64,000 nt of DNA, taken from assembly GCF_022376445.1 (NCBI RefSeq), contig NW_025955121.1, positions 1-64,000 of the forward strand, written 5' to 3'. Shown here one piece after another: positions 11,467 through 22,948 of the stretch. Made by a program: the position numbers and the translations under genes. Source of the stretch: Fomitopsis serialis. Lineage: Eukaryota > Basidiomycota > Agaricomycetes > Polyporales > Fomitopsidaceae. Numbering within the stretch: position 1 is the stretch's first letter; the number at the start of each line of letters is the position of its first letter. Below the pieces are notes generated by a model. That model worked only from the letters and a program-made list of their open reading frames with translations. It was not told where the DNA came from and did not search any database.

Positions 11467-14400
11467 CTATCAGATGAATATACTATGTATACTATGATTT
11501 GTTACTGGCTGAGACTATATAGCCCCTACAGTGTGTGAGTGCTTGCAGCAGTGGGCCCCAAGCTACCAGTCACATGATGTGTTCACCAGTTTCCTTATTG
11601 GGGGAACTGCTAAGGTGTTTCATGGGCCTCATATCCATAACAGAGTGCTTAACCACTGCATTTGTTTGTATCTGTTGGTCAAGCCGCGTTGTCTGGGAGT
11701 CTGAAATTTCAGGCTCAGATAAGCAACCCATACTAACAGTTACTTATCTCTGCTTATCAGGGTGGCTGCAAGTCATGTGCACTGTGGGAACAAACTGCCA
11801 TTCTGGAGGAATCACTAAGGCATTTCATGGTGGTCCATCATAAGAACAATACCTTCATACCTCAGGGATCGTAATGTGAAAGAATGAGTGAGTACAGAAA
11901 CATGTGGATTTTCTGGACAGGATGAACACCTGCTGCCAGAGGGGGTGGGTGATGGACTGTTGATAGACGTACACTTCTGCTGTCTTTTGGCACAAAATTT
12001 GCAGGCTGGTAACTTCCTATGACTCTTCACATGGTTCGGGTCCAAGGACACTCAGCAGTCTTCTGGATTCTGACATGCCCTGGATGGGGGGTCCTAGGGC
12101 ATGAGATCATGTCAGTGACTATCATCTCAACATCCAGATTTCACAAACCCTTGGATGCCTGTGAGTCACTTCAATGTGATTTCTGCTTGGGCATTTTGTG
12201 GTCTTGGTGGAAAACAATCTTGCTCTTAACCAGCTTCAGACCTGCACCCTTAGTGGGCTGTGGGGTGGCATCAGCTCTGTTCCCTTGCAAGACCGCACAA
12301 GGGGCACATTTTCTCCTCACAGTCCTGCTCAGAATACATCAGATCTCCCTAGTTGTGCAGTCGCCAAACAATGAAGGCTTACCTGCCCCCCATTGGCCTG
12401 CACCATCAAATTTCAGGACATGCTGTTGTCCACCATCCTTTACAATGAGCAGGAAATGAGCTGTGCTGTGTACCTTTCCTCCCCCCAGTGCCAGAGGTAT
12501 ACCTTGCCCACCATATCAATGTCTCCTGTATGAGACTCCACTGATATCACATACACTCAACTCAGTACACTCTTCAATATCCCAAAGAAGATGAACTCAC
12601 TGGCTGCTGCTTCTACAGAGTGCAGGGACTGCTCTGCCCACCTCGGGTCATGCCATGAGAAGCCTCCAAGACGGTTGTCATCATGCCATACTTGCAACAG
12701 CCAGAAGGTCCATCTTCTGGCTCCACTCAATGAAGAGAGAGCTCAGAAGTGCTGGGCAGTTTGGGAACAGGACAATGCTTCTGGTCTCTGGAGGTGTCTT
12801 TGGGCATCCATCTGAGCAGAAGTCAGACCGGAAAGAGCTGGATGTGTAATGGACACAAGACTTTCTTTGATCAAGCTGGCTTACACTATGAGATAATTTG
12901 TCCACTGAAGCACTGAGGAACACATACCAGGTTCCTTGCCAATTTGGCTTTGTTCTCTTCTGCAATACCGCCACCTATGGCTTCTGCCAACTTGTCATTG
13001 ATACGAGCCATGGATGAATTTACATCCCTGAGGGGCTCCAGCCTCCTCTGGACACAGATGAGAGCAGAGAGGACAGGAGGGAACCAAGGATGCAAAAGGC
13101 ACAGACATTGGGTAGGCAGACACCACTGGTGGAGACCAGAATTGAACACCAGCAAGTACTGGGCATGTCACATGACCATGTTGCAGTGCTGGTGTCTAGG
13201 TGGACACCATCACTTATGAAGGAGAAAATATGACATGGCGCTTTCAAGCATACACGTCCTATGAAACCATCACTTGTACACAACACACAAGCTCAGTACA
13301 TGATCTGCAGGTAGCAGACATACTGCCTCTCACATTTACAATGTACAGGGGTTTTGGGTGTCGTACAAGTACTCATCTAGGGATGTGCTTTGGTTCATCA
13401 TTATCTATGATGAAGCAGAGCTATGGCTCATTGCAGTGGAGGTACAGACACATGGCAGAGTGCACCATCATTAGCAAAGTGCTATATGTGCATGATGAAT
13501 CAGCATGAAACAAAGATATCAGCAATGGTTCAACAAAGCTTACCACACTGTGCATATATTCAATGCAGTCTACAAACTGCCCCACAGTCACATGCTCAGA
13601 GCAGCGGCATGGCCCTGAGTTTCTACTGTGTTGGCATGGTTGTGAGGCAGAACTGCACCTGTTGTAGGATGGAAAACATGGAGAATGTCTGATTGACTAG
13701 GAGATATGTTCCCAGAACATGTTTGGGAACACCTCTGCAGAATGCCCCTGCATAGAAACACTGGTCACATAGTGACAGAGGGAAAAATGTACGTAGCGGC
13801 CTAGGTCATAAGCAGGTATTTCCAAATCCAAAAGTCAATATGTATACTTAGAATGCTTATTACACTGACTCTATGACACATTTGTACAACTGTAAGAGCT
13901 TGTGCTCTTTATTCCGCTGTAGATAAATGCAAGCTAGTCACAGTGGCTCTACATTCATGCAGGTTCACTCACTGGTGGGGATAGGGCATGTGATTTGATG
14001 TGGCCCAGCGAGTATTGCCTGATTGGGCATATTCTCCATATCAGGAAATGCCCTTAATTGGTGCTACAGCTAACCATATCCAAGTACTGTGCAGTGTTAC
14101 GCAAAGTGTGACACCCTGAGCACTAGCTCACAACCTAACCCTTGAGCTTGGGTCTTAGGCTATTCAATTGTCTGTGGCAGTAGAGGATGTTTCAAGGACA
14201 CTGCTAAGCACGTCTAGCAGGTCAAGCGGGGTGTTGTTCACACTGGAGTATCGCAAAGCAGAACACTTCTATAGATCAAACCAGGTCAAACTGAGGGTTC
14301 AACCTCTAAAGTACACAAGCTTATATACATGAGGAGTTCAGGGCAGGGCCCAGGACGAGTCAAGTATAGTAAGCCAATCAGAGACAAGAGGGGGAGGGAT

Positions 14401-15093
14401 GAGTCACTAGGAGTCAGGGGTATGAGTCATACCAGGTCAGAGGGAGTCAGAACGAGTCACAGAGTACATGTGATAGTCCGGGTTGAACCGGACCGGGTAC
14501 AGAGCAAGCCAAATGCCAAAGGTGCGTGCTCGTGAGAGGTTACGCTCACATTAGTATAGTACAAGTCAACAAAGTAAAATAAAATGAAACAGACATTGTC
14601 GTAACATGCAGTGCATTGTGACTTAACAACCGAACAGTTTCCCATAAGACATTGCACCTTCTATGAACTACTGTGTATACAGATTATGATCCCTGAGGTA
14701 CGAAGGTATTGTTCTTATGATGGACCACCATGAAATGCCTTAGTGATTCCTCCGGAATGGCAGTTTGTTCCCACAGTGCACGTGACTTGCAGCCACCCTG
14801 ATAAGCAGAGATAAGTAACTGTTAGTATGGGTTGCTTATCTGAGTCTGAAATTTCAGACTCCCAGACGACGCGACTTGGACCAACAGATACAAACAAATG
14901 CAGTGGCTAAGCGCTCAGTTATGGATATGAGGCCCATGAAACACCTTAGCAGTTCCCCCAATAAGGAAACTGGTAAACATATCATGTGACCGGCAGCTTG
15001 GTGGGCCATTGCTCCAAGTGCTCACACACTGTAGGGCCTATATAGTCTCAGCCAGTAACAAAGCATAGTATACATAGTATACTCATCTGATAG
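11467..15093 (-). mobile_element. Element bounded by ~400-bp inverted repeats, heavily decayed interior
   Basis: The arm 11467-11874 is repeated in reverse complement at 14693-15093, beginning CTATCAGATGA and ending in CTCAGGGATC. The 2.8-kb interior contains minus-strand coding traces with many stops that look like C-to-T changes. One piece (about 11880-12051) encodes ACKFCAKRQQKC followed by RCSSC, a CxxC zinc-binding pattern. Another (about 12890-13060) has helical charged text (RINDKLAEAIGGG). This is compatible with a dead transposon; alternatively the two repeat modules are simply in opposite orientation by chance. No clear target duplication was found. Confidence 0.55.
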
Positions 15094-15099
15094 CCCTTC

Positions 15100-15820
15100 A
15101 TGCAGAGAGTATACAGGGATTTTACTGAGTGCATACAGTGGCTGGCTAACCCAGGAAAAGCAAAGCAAAAAAAATGCACATGTGCCTCTGCAGATTCAAT
15201 CTGCTTGTTTATGACTCAAATATGGTCTATATGTACACTGCAATGTATATGTGTAGTTCAGACACTGTGGACTACTCAGTAGCTTCAATAATACAGGTAA
15301 CAAGGACTATAATGGGTAATCTGAGCATCTTTTGCCATATTATGGCCCTTGCATACAATTTAATGGTAACCATTGCAGCTCAAGGCAATCATACACTTGT
15401 CTTTGATGTGTCTGTATATTTTATAGATTTTCTGCATTTTTCTGAGCCCTACATGCCCCTGTTTGTGTATGATTCCTCTTTGGGAAGGTCACATACTCCA
15501 TATGGTAATTATGCATCCACTGCTGGCTTTGTCTTGCTCACAGAGACAATCTAGGGATACATACCTGAATGTGTACTTACACTACCATCTTATAGGGTTG
15601 TCCAGTACATGAGCAGTTCCAAGAGTGAAGTAGCAGGCTTATATAAGCTCACTGGGGCCACAGCAACCATCTTACCAGGTTATTGAGAATGCTGTCTTAT
15701 CTGATGTCAAACCCATGCCATAGACAGCTTCATTCACATTGCCTGGATCATTTTTAATATTGTCTCAATTTTCCGCTTTTTTCTGAGTCTAAACAAGCTC
15801 TCTTAAGCACAGTAACAGTC
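15100..15820. other. AT-rich spacer between repeats
   Basis: No gene or clear repeat boundary is seen. The composition is the same as in the rest of the island. One ORF of 126 codons at 15174-15554 has low-complexity hydrophobic text with no recognisable domain and is treated as chance. Confidence 0.4.
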
Positions 15821-15856
15821 TACATCACTTACTAAGCGCCCATCAAGCGCCCAGAT

Positions 15857-15911
15857 GCCATTCGGAGGTGCAACCGTGCGGAAATTTGGCACGGTTGCAC
15901 CTCCGAACGGC
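15857..15911. repeat. 55-bp hairpin: 24-bp arms, 7-bp loop
   Basis: The arm 15857-15880 pairs with 15888-15911 with two mismatches; the loop is GAAATTT. It sits just after a TAAGCGCCC..AAGCGCCC motif (15833-15853) that also precedes the palindrome at 17000. It is CpG-rich in a CpG-poor setting. Confidence 0.9.
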
Positions 15912-16084
15912 ACGAGAGGGATGCCGAGCTGCTCTGATTGGTGCAATAGCCCCTTTTCTGCCCTAATCAGGCAGGCTGCCGAGGTTTTGGGCTGAGTTTG
16001 AATCTCAGCCACAGGCTCCTTAGTGGCACTGTACCTGCTGTACTGTGGCCTCACTAAAATGCGGAAAATTCCCAAAATAATCTC

Positions 16085-16400
16085 TGTGATAGGTATGATG
16101 TCATAGAGTCTATAGCTGCTGTGACTTGCCCATTACCTTCACTGGTCATGGCACAATTCACAAAACAAAAAAACATGCAAATGCCTCTGTGCACATGAGT
16201 GCATCCCTTTTCACCTCAAAAGTCTCTTTTTTGAAGCCTATATGCTGCCCACAGATTCTCTGACATCTCAAACCTGCTAAATAGGGTAGCTGACCTTCCT
16301 AAAATGGTAATTTTGCTTAACCTGCTCAGTCTGGGCTCACAAAATGCAGATTAAATCAGGGAATATTATGTGTAATCAGACTCATCTGTATTGCCTTGTA
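16085..16400 (+). repeat. Dispersed repeat R2, copy 1
   Basis: This block shares an ordered series of short matches with 17805-18140 and 37320-37640: GATGTCATAGAG, CACAAAACAAAA before TGCCTCTG, CTGACCTTCCTAAAATGG, GGGCTCA.AAAATGC and GGGAATATT followed by ACTCA. Identity is low and gapped, so the copies are old. Confidence 0.6.
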
Positions 16401-16998
16401 TATGAAGGCAATTCATCTTGTATGGAGGCCCCCACAATATATCACTAGTATGACTTGCCCAGTTGTTTGAAATTCAGGAAACAGAGAAACACATGCATGA
16501 ATGTGGCATTTGACTGGGATACACTGACTGAAATCTAATCAACTCTTATAGAGGTTATAGAGATGATAAACTCATTTGATAGCCCATCATTTCAAGGGTT
16601 AATCATACATTGGAGGAATGCAGAACAAAGGACAACATTCAGAGAATCACAAGTGACTGTGCAGATATGAATGGCTTGTTGTCTCTGAAACACATTGCCT
16701 ATGACCTGTATAGATATGTGCATAGTTTACAATGCATGGATGTGTCTGGAAGTTGCACAGCACAGCTATTGGTGGGGAAAAATGGTAATAACATGCATGT
16801 TTTGATGTCTCAGCACTGAATGACCATATAGGGAATCTTCTCCATTTGTAAATATGCTCAGGGATGCTCCACATATATCCTGGAATATTGTCTGATTAAT
16901 CCGCATTTTCTTGACCCCAAAACAAGTGAATTGTGCTGCAGTAACAGTGTGCACTTACATCGCTTCCTAAGCGCTCGGTTAAGCGCCCGTTGCCGAAG

Positions 16999-17042
16999 CG
17001 GAGTCGTCGACAGGCCGGAATTCCGGCCTGTTGACGACTCCG
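16999..17042. repeat. 44-bp uninterrupted palindrome
   Basis: The sequence is its own reverse complement around the centre GGAATTCC, apart from one C/T mismatch. It contains many CG dinucleotides. It is preceded by CCTAAGCGCTC..TAAGCGCCCG, matching the text that precedes the hairpin at 15857, although the palindromic sequences themselves are unrelated. Confidence 0.92.
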
Positions 17043-17049
17043 GTCACTC

Positions 17050-17800
17050 AAAGGGGATTTTGGAGCACTCCCATTGGCTAAAATGCTGACAAATGTTCCC
17101 TTTCAAAGTAATCTTTCAGTCTCAGCTTGTCATGCCGAGTTTTTGATGGCTTCAAGCCACACTAACTGAGCTCTTACTAGAACCCCATTAAATGCAGAAA
17201 AATCCCAAAATATTGCTTCTCCATGGAATGCCCCTTGAGTACTGACAAGGGTGCCCAGATTAGGTGTTCTTGTTGTTTTTCACAGAGTACTGACCTTGGC
17301 AAGTGACACTGGGGATATAAGCAAAATTCTTGTACAAGACAGTTCCACATGTATGGGCTATGTGAGGTGGAGGATATCAAACATACAAAACTGCCATATA
17401 TGGTTAGTCCCCTGCCCATTTGGGAAGTTGGCCATGCATGGCCTCTGCAGGACTGGATAAATAGCAGGAAAATCAGAGAAAAATTAGATAGTACTATGGA
17501 TTTGTATTGGGTTGACTGTTGAGGCCATATGGCAGAAAACATATAATAATGCAGAGTTTCCCATGCATAGCCTGATACAAGCCACTCTTTCAATGAGTCT
17601 TGGTCCATCTTGTAAGCACCATTATCACCTGGAATTCTCAGGGACTGGCAGCTCCAGACAGGATCCTAGGCTATTCTGTTCAGTTCAACTCTTCAATAGG
17701 CCCTGCAAAGGCAGGCTATTGGGCTGAGTTTGAAAGCAAGCCACAAGCTCATTAGTGACACTGTATTTGCTGTGCTATGGTCTCCCAAAAAACAGTTGGG
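17050..17800. other. AT-rich spacer inside the repeat island
   Basis: No gene is seen. A minus-strand frame at 17177-17608 runs 143 codons, but its composition is that of random AT-rich DNA and no motif is recognisable. Confidence 0.35.
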
Positions 17801-17804
17801 AATA

Positions 17805-18140
17805 TTCCCAGTCATGTATATGATGTCAGAGAGGATGTACATAGTATGCCTTCCCATGGATTCATATAAACATGGCACCCACCATTCACAAAGCAAAATA
17901 AAATACATATTCCTCTGTACACACTGGTTCTTTCACTTTGTTTGTGTTTCCTGTGATGCTTGCCAACTGCCTATGGATTGTATGGCTATATGAGACCTGA
18001 ATGAAACATGCCATATGTGGTACCTGACCTTCTCAAAATGGAAAGTCCGAGTTATCTGCTGTGTCTGGGCTCAGAAAATGCGGATAAACAAGGGAATATT
18101 CTGTATGATTCCACTCACCTTGTACTGCTTGCTATAAGTA
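17805..18140 (+). repeat. Dispersed repeat R2, copy 2
   Basis: It aligns with 37320-37640 over GTACATAGTATGCCTTCC, TTTGTGTTTCCTGTGATGC, GGCTATATGA, GGGCTCAGAAAA and CTCACCTTGTAC, and more weakly with 16085-16400. Confidence 0.7.
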
Positions 18141-18699
18141 TTGATTGGCTCATGTCTAAACCCTTTGGCAGGCAATGGCATATGCAGAAAATGGTGAACA
18201 CCTGTGGCACAAAGGCCATAGTTAATGCTGAGTATGTTCATAATATTGGCTTGTCTCACATGTGAATGGCATAGCTATCAATATTATGGGTTCACAGAGC
18301 TTTATGACACTGTACTGATCCTAGAAAGTGATAGAAAGACATTGTACAAGTTGTGTTGTGCATCTACTACTGTTGCTAGAAAGTCTATAGGCTAGCAATG
18401 TCATAAAGTAGGGACACCACACATAGGTGATCAATGCTTTGATGGTCTCTGCAATGCTAGATAAATGGTAGGAAATGAGATAAAATCAGATGATCCATGA
18501 CATCATATTGTGCTGACTGTTGTAGGCCAATGCATGACAGTACATCTCAGATGTGCTAATGCAGAGTTCACAGCCTGATGTCTGCAGCTCTATTGTCCCA
18601 GTCCAGTATAAGCATGTCTTTGACTGATTGTATCAATATGAAGCAGTGCCAATTATACAGTATGATGGTGCTATGCTTGGTTGTTAATTGCTCATATAA

Positions 18700-19110
18700 T
18701 TTTTGCCTGGAGCATATCTAATGTCTGTATGCACTACCATCATCCTATTCTCATGCAACGGCCCTTGGTATGTGAAGATAGAATAGGCAGCTCTTGGCTT
18801 GTTCATATGGGCAAAAATGTATTGACAGTGGTGTCTGTTTGTGCAATGTCTACTATCACTCATATTGCAGTGTATGCTGTGATTTCTTCCTGATTGGGCT
18901 CAGAAGAAGTCATGGTTGCCATGGAAATAATGCAGACTTGCATTGCTTACTAAGCAACAGTGAAGAGGCCATATTACAATGGATTCTGAGCCAATATATG
19001 GCTGTCCTTTTATGGATCTCTAGTCAATAATATGACTTTGGGAGTACTCTCATTTGCTGCAACTGTTTCCTTTTACATGTGATGATAAAATATCAGCTAC
19101 TCATGTTGGG
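18700..19110 (+). repeat. Dispersed repeat R3, copy 1
   Basis: It is related to the reverse complement of 40370-40690: TGTGCAATGTCTACT, CAGTGTATGCTGTGATTT, GCATTGCTTACTAAGCAAC, GGACTGTCCTTTT-like text and CTAGTCAATAATA occur in the same order. The TTACTAAGC site lies at the same relative place as the motif preceding the palindromes at 15857 and 17000, but here there is no palindrome. Confidence 0.65.
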
Positions 19111-21020
19111 TCCTTTCATGTTATATGGAAAGTGGAAATATAACACTTTAGACCCAGGTGTGAACATGTGTGATATTTGAACAGCATTGGAAATTTGTGG
19201 CAGCGTGCCTACCAGTACACCATTTGGCAGTTGATCCTGGGTGGTATCTGCCATGCCCAAGGAATGTCAACATGAAAAATATAGTGTCTAATCCAAATAC
19301 AGTACCATACATTGTATGTGCACACAAAATGAACAGTCAGCCAGAAAATGACACTGGTGATTATCGTGGGAGTATGTCTGAAGATATAGAAATCCCTGGA
19401 CTTATGATCAGAGAGCATGACCATTGATAGTATGCATTACTAGAATACCCAGGAAAGGCCCATGTGCAAGTCTTAGTATGCAGTCTGTTGTTAGGACAAG
19501 GCATTGAAACCCTTTTTTTTTACAAGAAATTCCATAGATATGGTCTTTGACTAGGGTAGGCAGCAGGAATTGTTATCACTCCTGGGCTTTGTTATCTTTA
19601 TTCTAGATTCTTTTAATGGACTTCATTTGGGGTTCACAATGCTTTCTGACCAGATTTCAGTGATCTTTTTCCCACATTGTTATTCTTTGTGGCACCTATT
19701 GGTGTATGTTCTGACTGGACTATTACCAAGTTTCTAGTGCTCTCCTTAGACCCCTTGTGACCAGATGCCTTGAAAGATATTACTGGGGTTCTATTAGCTC
19801 AGACTATGTTATCTATTGATATATTATCCCAGCTGGCAGGCAATTTATGAGTGACTTGTCAGCTGTACATTTCTGAGTGTTCATAAGGCTGTGCTAGTGT
19901 TTCAGGACAACATGCAAGTGGTGTGTCATGAATCACAGAGCACATCCTTGATGATCAGTGAGAATTATTGGCACATCTACCCTTGCCTTACAAGGAGCCT
20001 GTGAGCTTATTGTGCATTTTGAATGGCCTTGGAAAGTGGTGTACTGAGTCTTCTACTATTTTGTAGGATTCTATGAAGTATTCTATGTAGCTAAAAGGCT
20101 GTGCATAAATGCACAAAAGGAGCATCCCTATGAGCAAGTCCAAACATTTATCTCATCTACCACTTGCTTCTGTACTCTTATGCCAGTGTACCTTCAATTC
20201 ATCAGTGATCAATCCTGCCCATGACTCTATCAGTCTTGATGGCACTTACTATGGTGATACATTGCTTCACATTGTACTACATGAGCCCATTACTATTGAC
20301 TCAGGAGCTGAGCTCCAATCCAGTAACATACCTTAGTATGGCTTTGTACTACTGGTCAGTGTTTGGTAACTGTTCACTTATGGTGAGAGCAAACTGCACA
20401 TTCTTTGGTTGTATTCCTTGTATAACACATCAATTCTTGACAGGCCTTTTTCAGAATTCCTTACTGGTATACTTCTCCTCTGTATATTGGTTCCATCCTC
20501 CACTGTTGATTGGTTTGGACTTGGGGAAGTACTGTTAACAATCTACTGAAAGACATCCTTTGGTATCAGAATTTCTCTGATCAAGGGCTAATACTTGTAC
20601 AACAGCACTGACAGCAAGTCCCAACTGAGTAGTGGTTACTGTAGTCAACCCCCCAGACTCCCCTTCCTTGAGTTCTAGTTGATCTAGAGGCTCACCTTAC
20701 TTCTTTGCAACATTCCCAAGCTATTTGCTCTATGTGACTATCAATACAAACCAGTAACACTGCTCATTAGTATTCAGATCATATTGATAAGCAACTTGGA
20801 AATTTACCAAGTAAGAAACAGATCCATAATGTCTGTTGCTCATGATTGCAAGCTATGATCCTCATATTACAACAACCTAATAAATTAGCAGGCTACTCTG
20901 AAGTGCAAAATGTGGAAGATATGTCAGTACTCTATGCATAGACAATATACTAGCAGTCTTGCCAAGCATGACTTCTGATGTGGGCAGCATGAAGTTGTTC
21001 ATAAATTGACATATCTCCTA
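19110..21020. other. AT-rich spacer without recognised genes
   Basis: No repeat shared with the rest of the window was recognised and no ORF has meaningful content. Composition continues as CpG-poor, TG/CA-rich DNA up to the LTR junction. Confidence 0.4.
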
Positions 21021-21022
21021 CC

Positions 21023-21060
21023 AAAGGGATCGTACTGCCAGCCATGGCCCTCTCCCCAGC
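21023..21060 (+). repeat. 38-bp sequence shared with 51647-51684
   Basis: GGGATCGTACTGCCAGCC and the following CATGGCCCTCTCCCCAG CAAG recur at 51647-51684 with two substitutions. In both places the next base is the start of an LTR-like sequence, but of two different families. Confidence 0.8.
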
Positions 21061-21602
21061 AAGTTTCGGAGCACAGTGGAGTGAGGACTTGGCGAAGCTA
21101 TTAACAACGCCCTTGGGAGAACTCGACGAGGTCCTCTATTTGGACTTGGACGGAGGTGGACTATGACGGAGTCCGGAGATAGAGTCGGAGGAAGGAGGAG
21201 GAGAAGACGAGAGCGAGAGAGAGAAGAGAGAAGAGAGAAGCTAGACAGAGGTCAGACGGAAATCCGGAGTTCAGGAATTCGGATTGGTTAAACGAGATAT
21301 TCGAACTGAAGTACAACAGTGCTACAGTTCAATCTTTATATACAGCAAGTCTAATTGTGAACGGAAGACAATAGGACGGAGGAAGGGATACGGAGAACAA
21401 TAACGGAAGACCGGAGATGTTAGTAACCGGAGTGAATACAATAAGCTAATTGTCCATGCAAGATAGAGACCATGCGGTACGCTAATTGTAGTGCGGGAGA
21501 AGATAGGCTAAGCGAATACAATAAGACCAGAGTTCGGAGAAACGGAGACAGAGAAAACAGAACTGGAGTTCGGAGGTGGTCTTGGTGGCATGGAACGTGA
21601 CA
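21061..21602 (-). repeat. 3' LTR of the Ty3 element (truncated)
   Basis: It aligns with 27922-28475, with substitutions and small indels, for example an extra AGAGAAG unit near 21230. The outermost ~55 bases of the full LTR (TGTTACGATCG.. in plus orientation) are missing. Divergence between the two LTRs indicates an insertion older than the copia element. Confidence 0.9.
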
Positions 21603-21758
21603 GTGCCTCCCAACTGGATCGAACCCTTGAGATCCATTGGCCCGGATCTGAGATCTGGCCAAATAAAAGGCTGCAAAATTTCCGACTTCCGCATCTTCCC
21701 ATCTTGACCTCCTTCCACTACCATCCCCTCACCACTCCCGTACTCCGTTGCCCCCACC

Positions 21759-22747
21759 ATGTCCGACACTGTCACCCACAACCCCAACCCCGCCGCCGAT
21801 GACATCGAGGAGCTGGAGAAGAGGCTCAATGCAGCGAAGGCCGCAAAGGAGGCGCGACGTCGCGCGGAGGCTGAGGCGAAGGAGAAGGCCAAGGCCGAGG
21901 CAAAGGCGCGTGCGGAAGCGGAGGAGCGGGAGCAGAAGGAGGCGGAGGAGCGCGCTAAGCACATCAAGGCGGAGCAGAGGGCGAGTGCGGCGGTGGAGGA
22001 GAAGGACGTGGAGGAAAAGAGGGCGGAGGAGTTGAGGAAGGCGCGAGCGGAGAAGCGGAAGGCGACGGAGGAGCCGGAGTCGTCCGGAGTGATCCAGTGA
22101 GTACCCAATGCCATGGTCCAGAATTCGGGGCTAAGGGAAAACAGCACGGAGTGCGACCGGTGCCGGGTCAAGGGCCTGGACTGCATCTTGAGAACATGGG
22201 ACGCAAGAAGTCCTGCGTTGCATGCCAGCGCAACAAGGTGGCATGCAAGGGTTTGACGGAGAAGCCGGAGACGACTCGGAAGAGGACGAAGAAGACCAAA
22301 GAGTCAGAGCCGAAGAAGAGGTCGGCAAAAAAGTCGAAGTCCGTGGTCGCGGACTCCGACGTGGAGATGATGCCAGAGCCGGAGGCCGGATCTTCCAAGA
22401 AGGTGGCCGTGGCTCAGGAGTATGAGATGCTCCTGAGCGATGGTCGTCGGATCTGGCAGCGGGACTCGAGCTCCGGGATGACGAGCACGGAGTTGCTCGA
22501 GGCCCTCCTGGTGGAGGTCCAGGGACTCCATCGCAAAGTCCGGGAGGCGCGGACGGAGTGGAAGAAGGAGTCGTATCGGAGGGAGAGGGTGGTCGCCCAC
22601 CACTTTGCGGGAATGGTGGAGCGGCTGGAGAAGATCACGGAGCCGGAGAAGCTCCAGAAGATGGAGGAGGAGGAAGCGGAGTCGTCGGACTCCGACAGCG
22701 AGTACGACCCGGAGAACGAGGAGAGGTCGGGTAGTGAGGACGAGTAG
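21759..22747 (+). CDS. Antisense accessory gene of the Ty3 element, CxxC zinc-binding and coiled-coil protein
   Basis: It lies on the opposite strand between pol and the 3' LTR. The first part (21759-22100) starts MSDTVTHNPNP and is a charged E/A/K/R coiled coil of about 85 residues. The second part (to 22747) carries CDRCRVKGLDC, RKKSCVACQRNKVACKG, a basic KRTKKTKESEPKKR segment, a second helix rich in E/R and a very acidic serine-rich tail (ESSDSDSEYDPE). The double CxxC pattern suggests DNA or RNA binding. The halves are separated by a TGA at 22098 and a one-base shift near 22190; either an intron beginning with the GTGAGT at 22096 or consensus errors could account for this. ATG 21759 follows a purine-poor leader of about 150 bp. 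Function unknown. Confidence 0.6.
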
Positions 22748-22948
22748 AATACGGGCACAGCCCAATTATTTTCTTTTCTTTCTTTTCTCCAATGTAACTC
22801 CGGTGTGGTCCTGCCTAAGAAATGCAACAGAGTCGGAATCTACGGAAGTGAGGCTAAAGGTCCGGGTTTCGTCGGATATGCGTGTGAAAGTCTGAGATGA
22901 GCTCCACAGGTGTTCGAGTTCCGTGGCGAGAATCCAGGAGGTTTCCTG

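Larger units (their letters stand above)
7495..21060. repeat. AT-rich, CpG-depleted repeat island
   Basis: Over 13.5 kb the sequence is markedly richer in A and T than its flanks. It contains very few CG dinucleotides, while TG and CA are frequent, including many TGTG, CATG and CACA runs. No long ORF occurs. It is a mosaic of old dispersed repeats: blocks here recur at 36.0-37.6 kb and 40.4-40.7 kb and within the island itself. The composition is what cytosine methylation at CpG followed by deamination leaves in silenced transposon islands of basidiomycetes. The left edge coincides with the cut in the NCS2 gene; the right edge abuts the Ty3 LTR. Confidence 0.8.

Noticed and set aside
7495..21060. 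CRISPR array or tandem satellite in the AT-rich island
   Set aside because: Repeats are long, diverged and irregularly spaced, with no short repeat-spacer periodicity; the host is eukaryotic.
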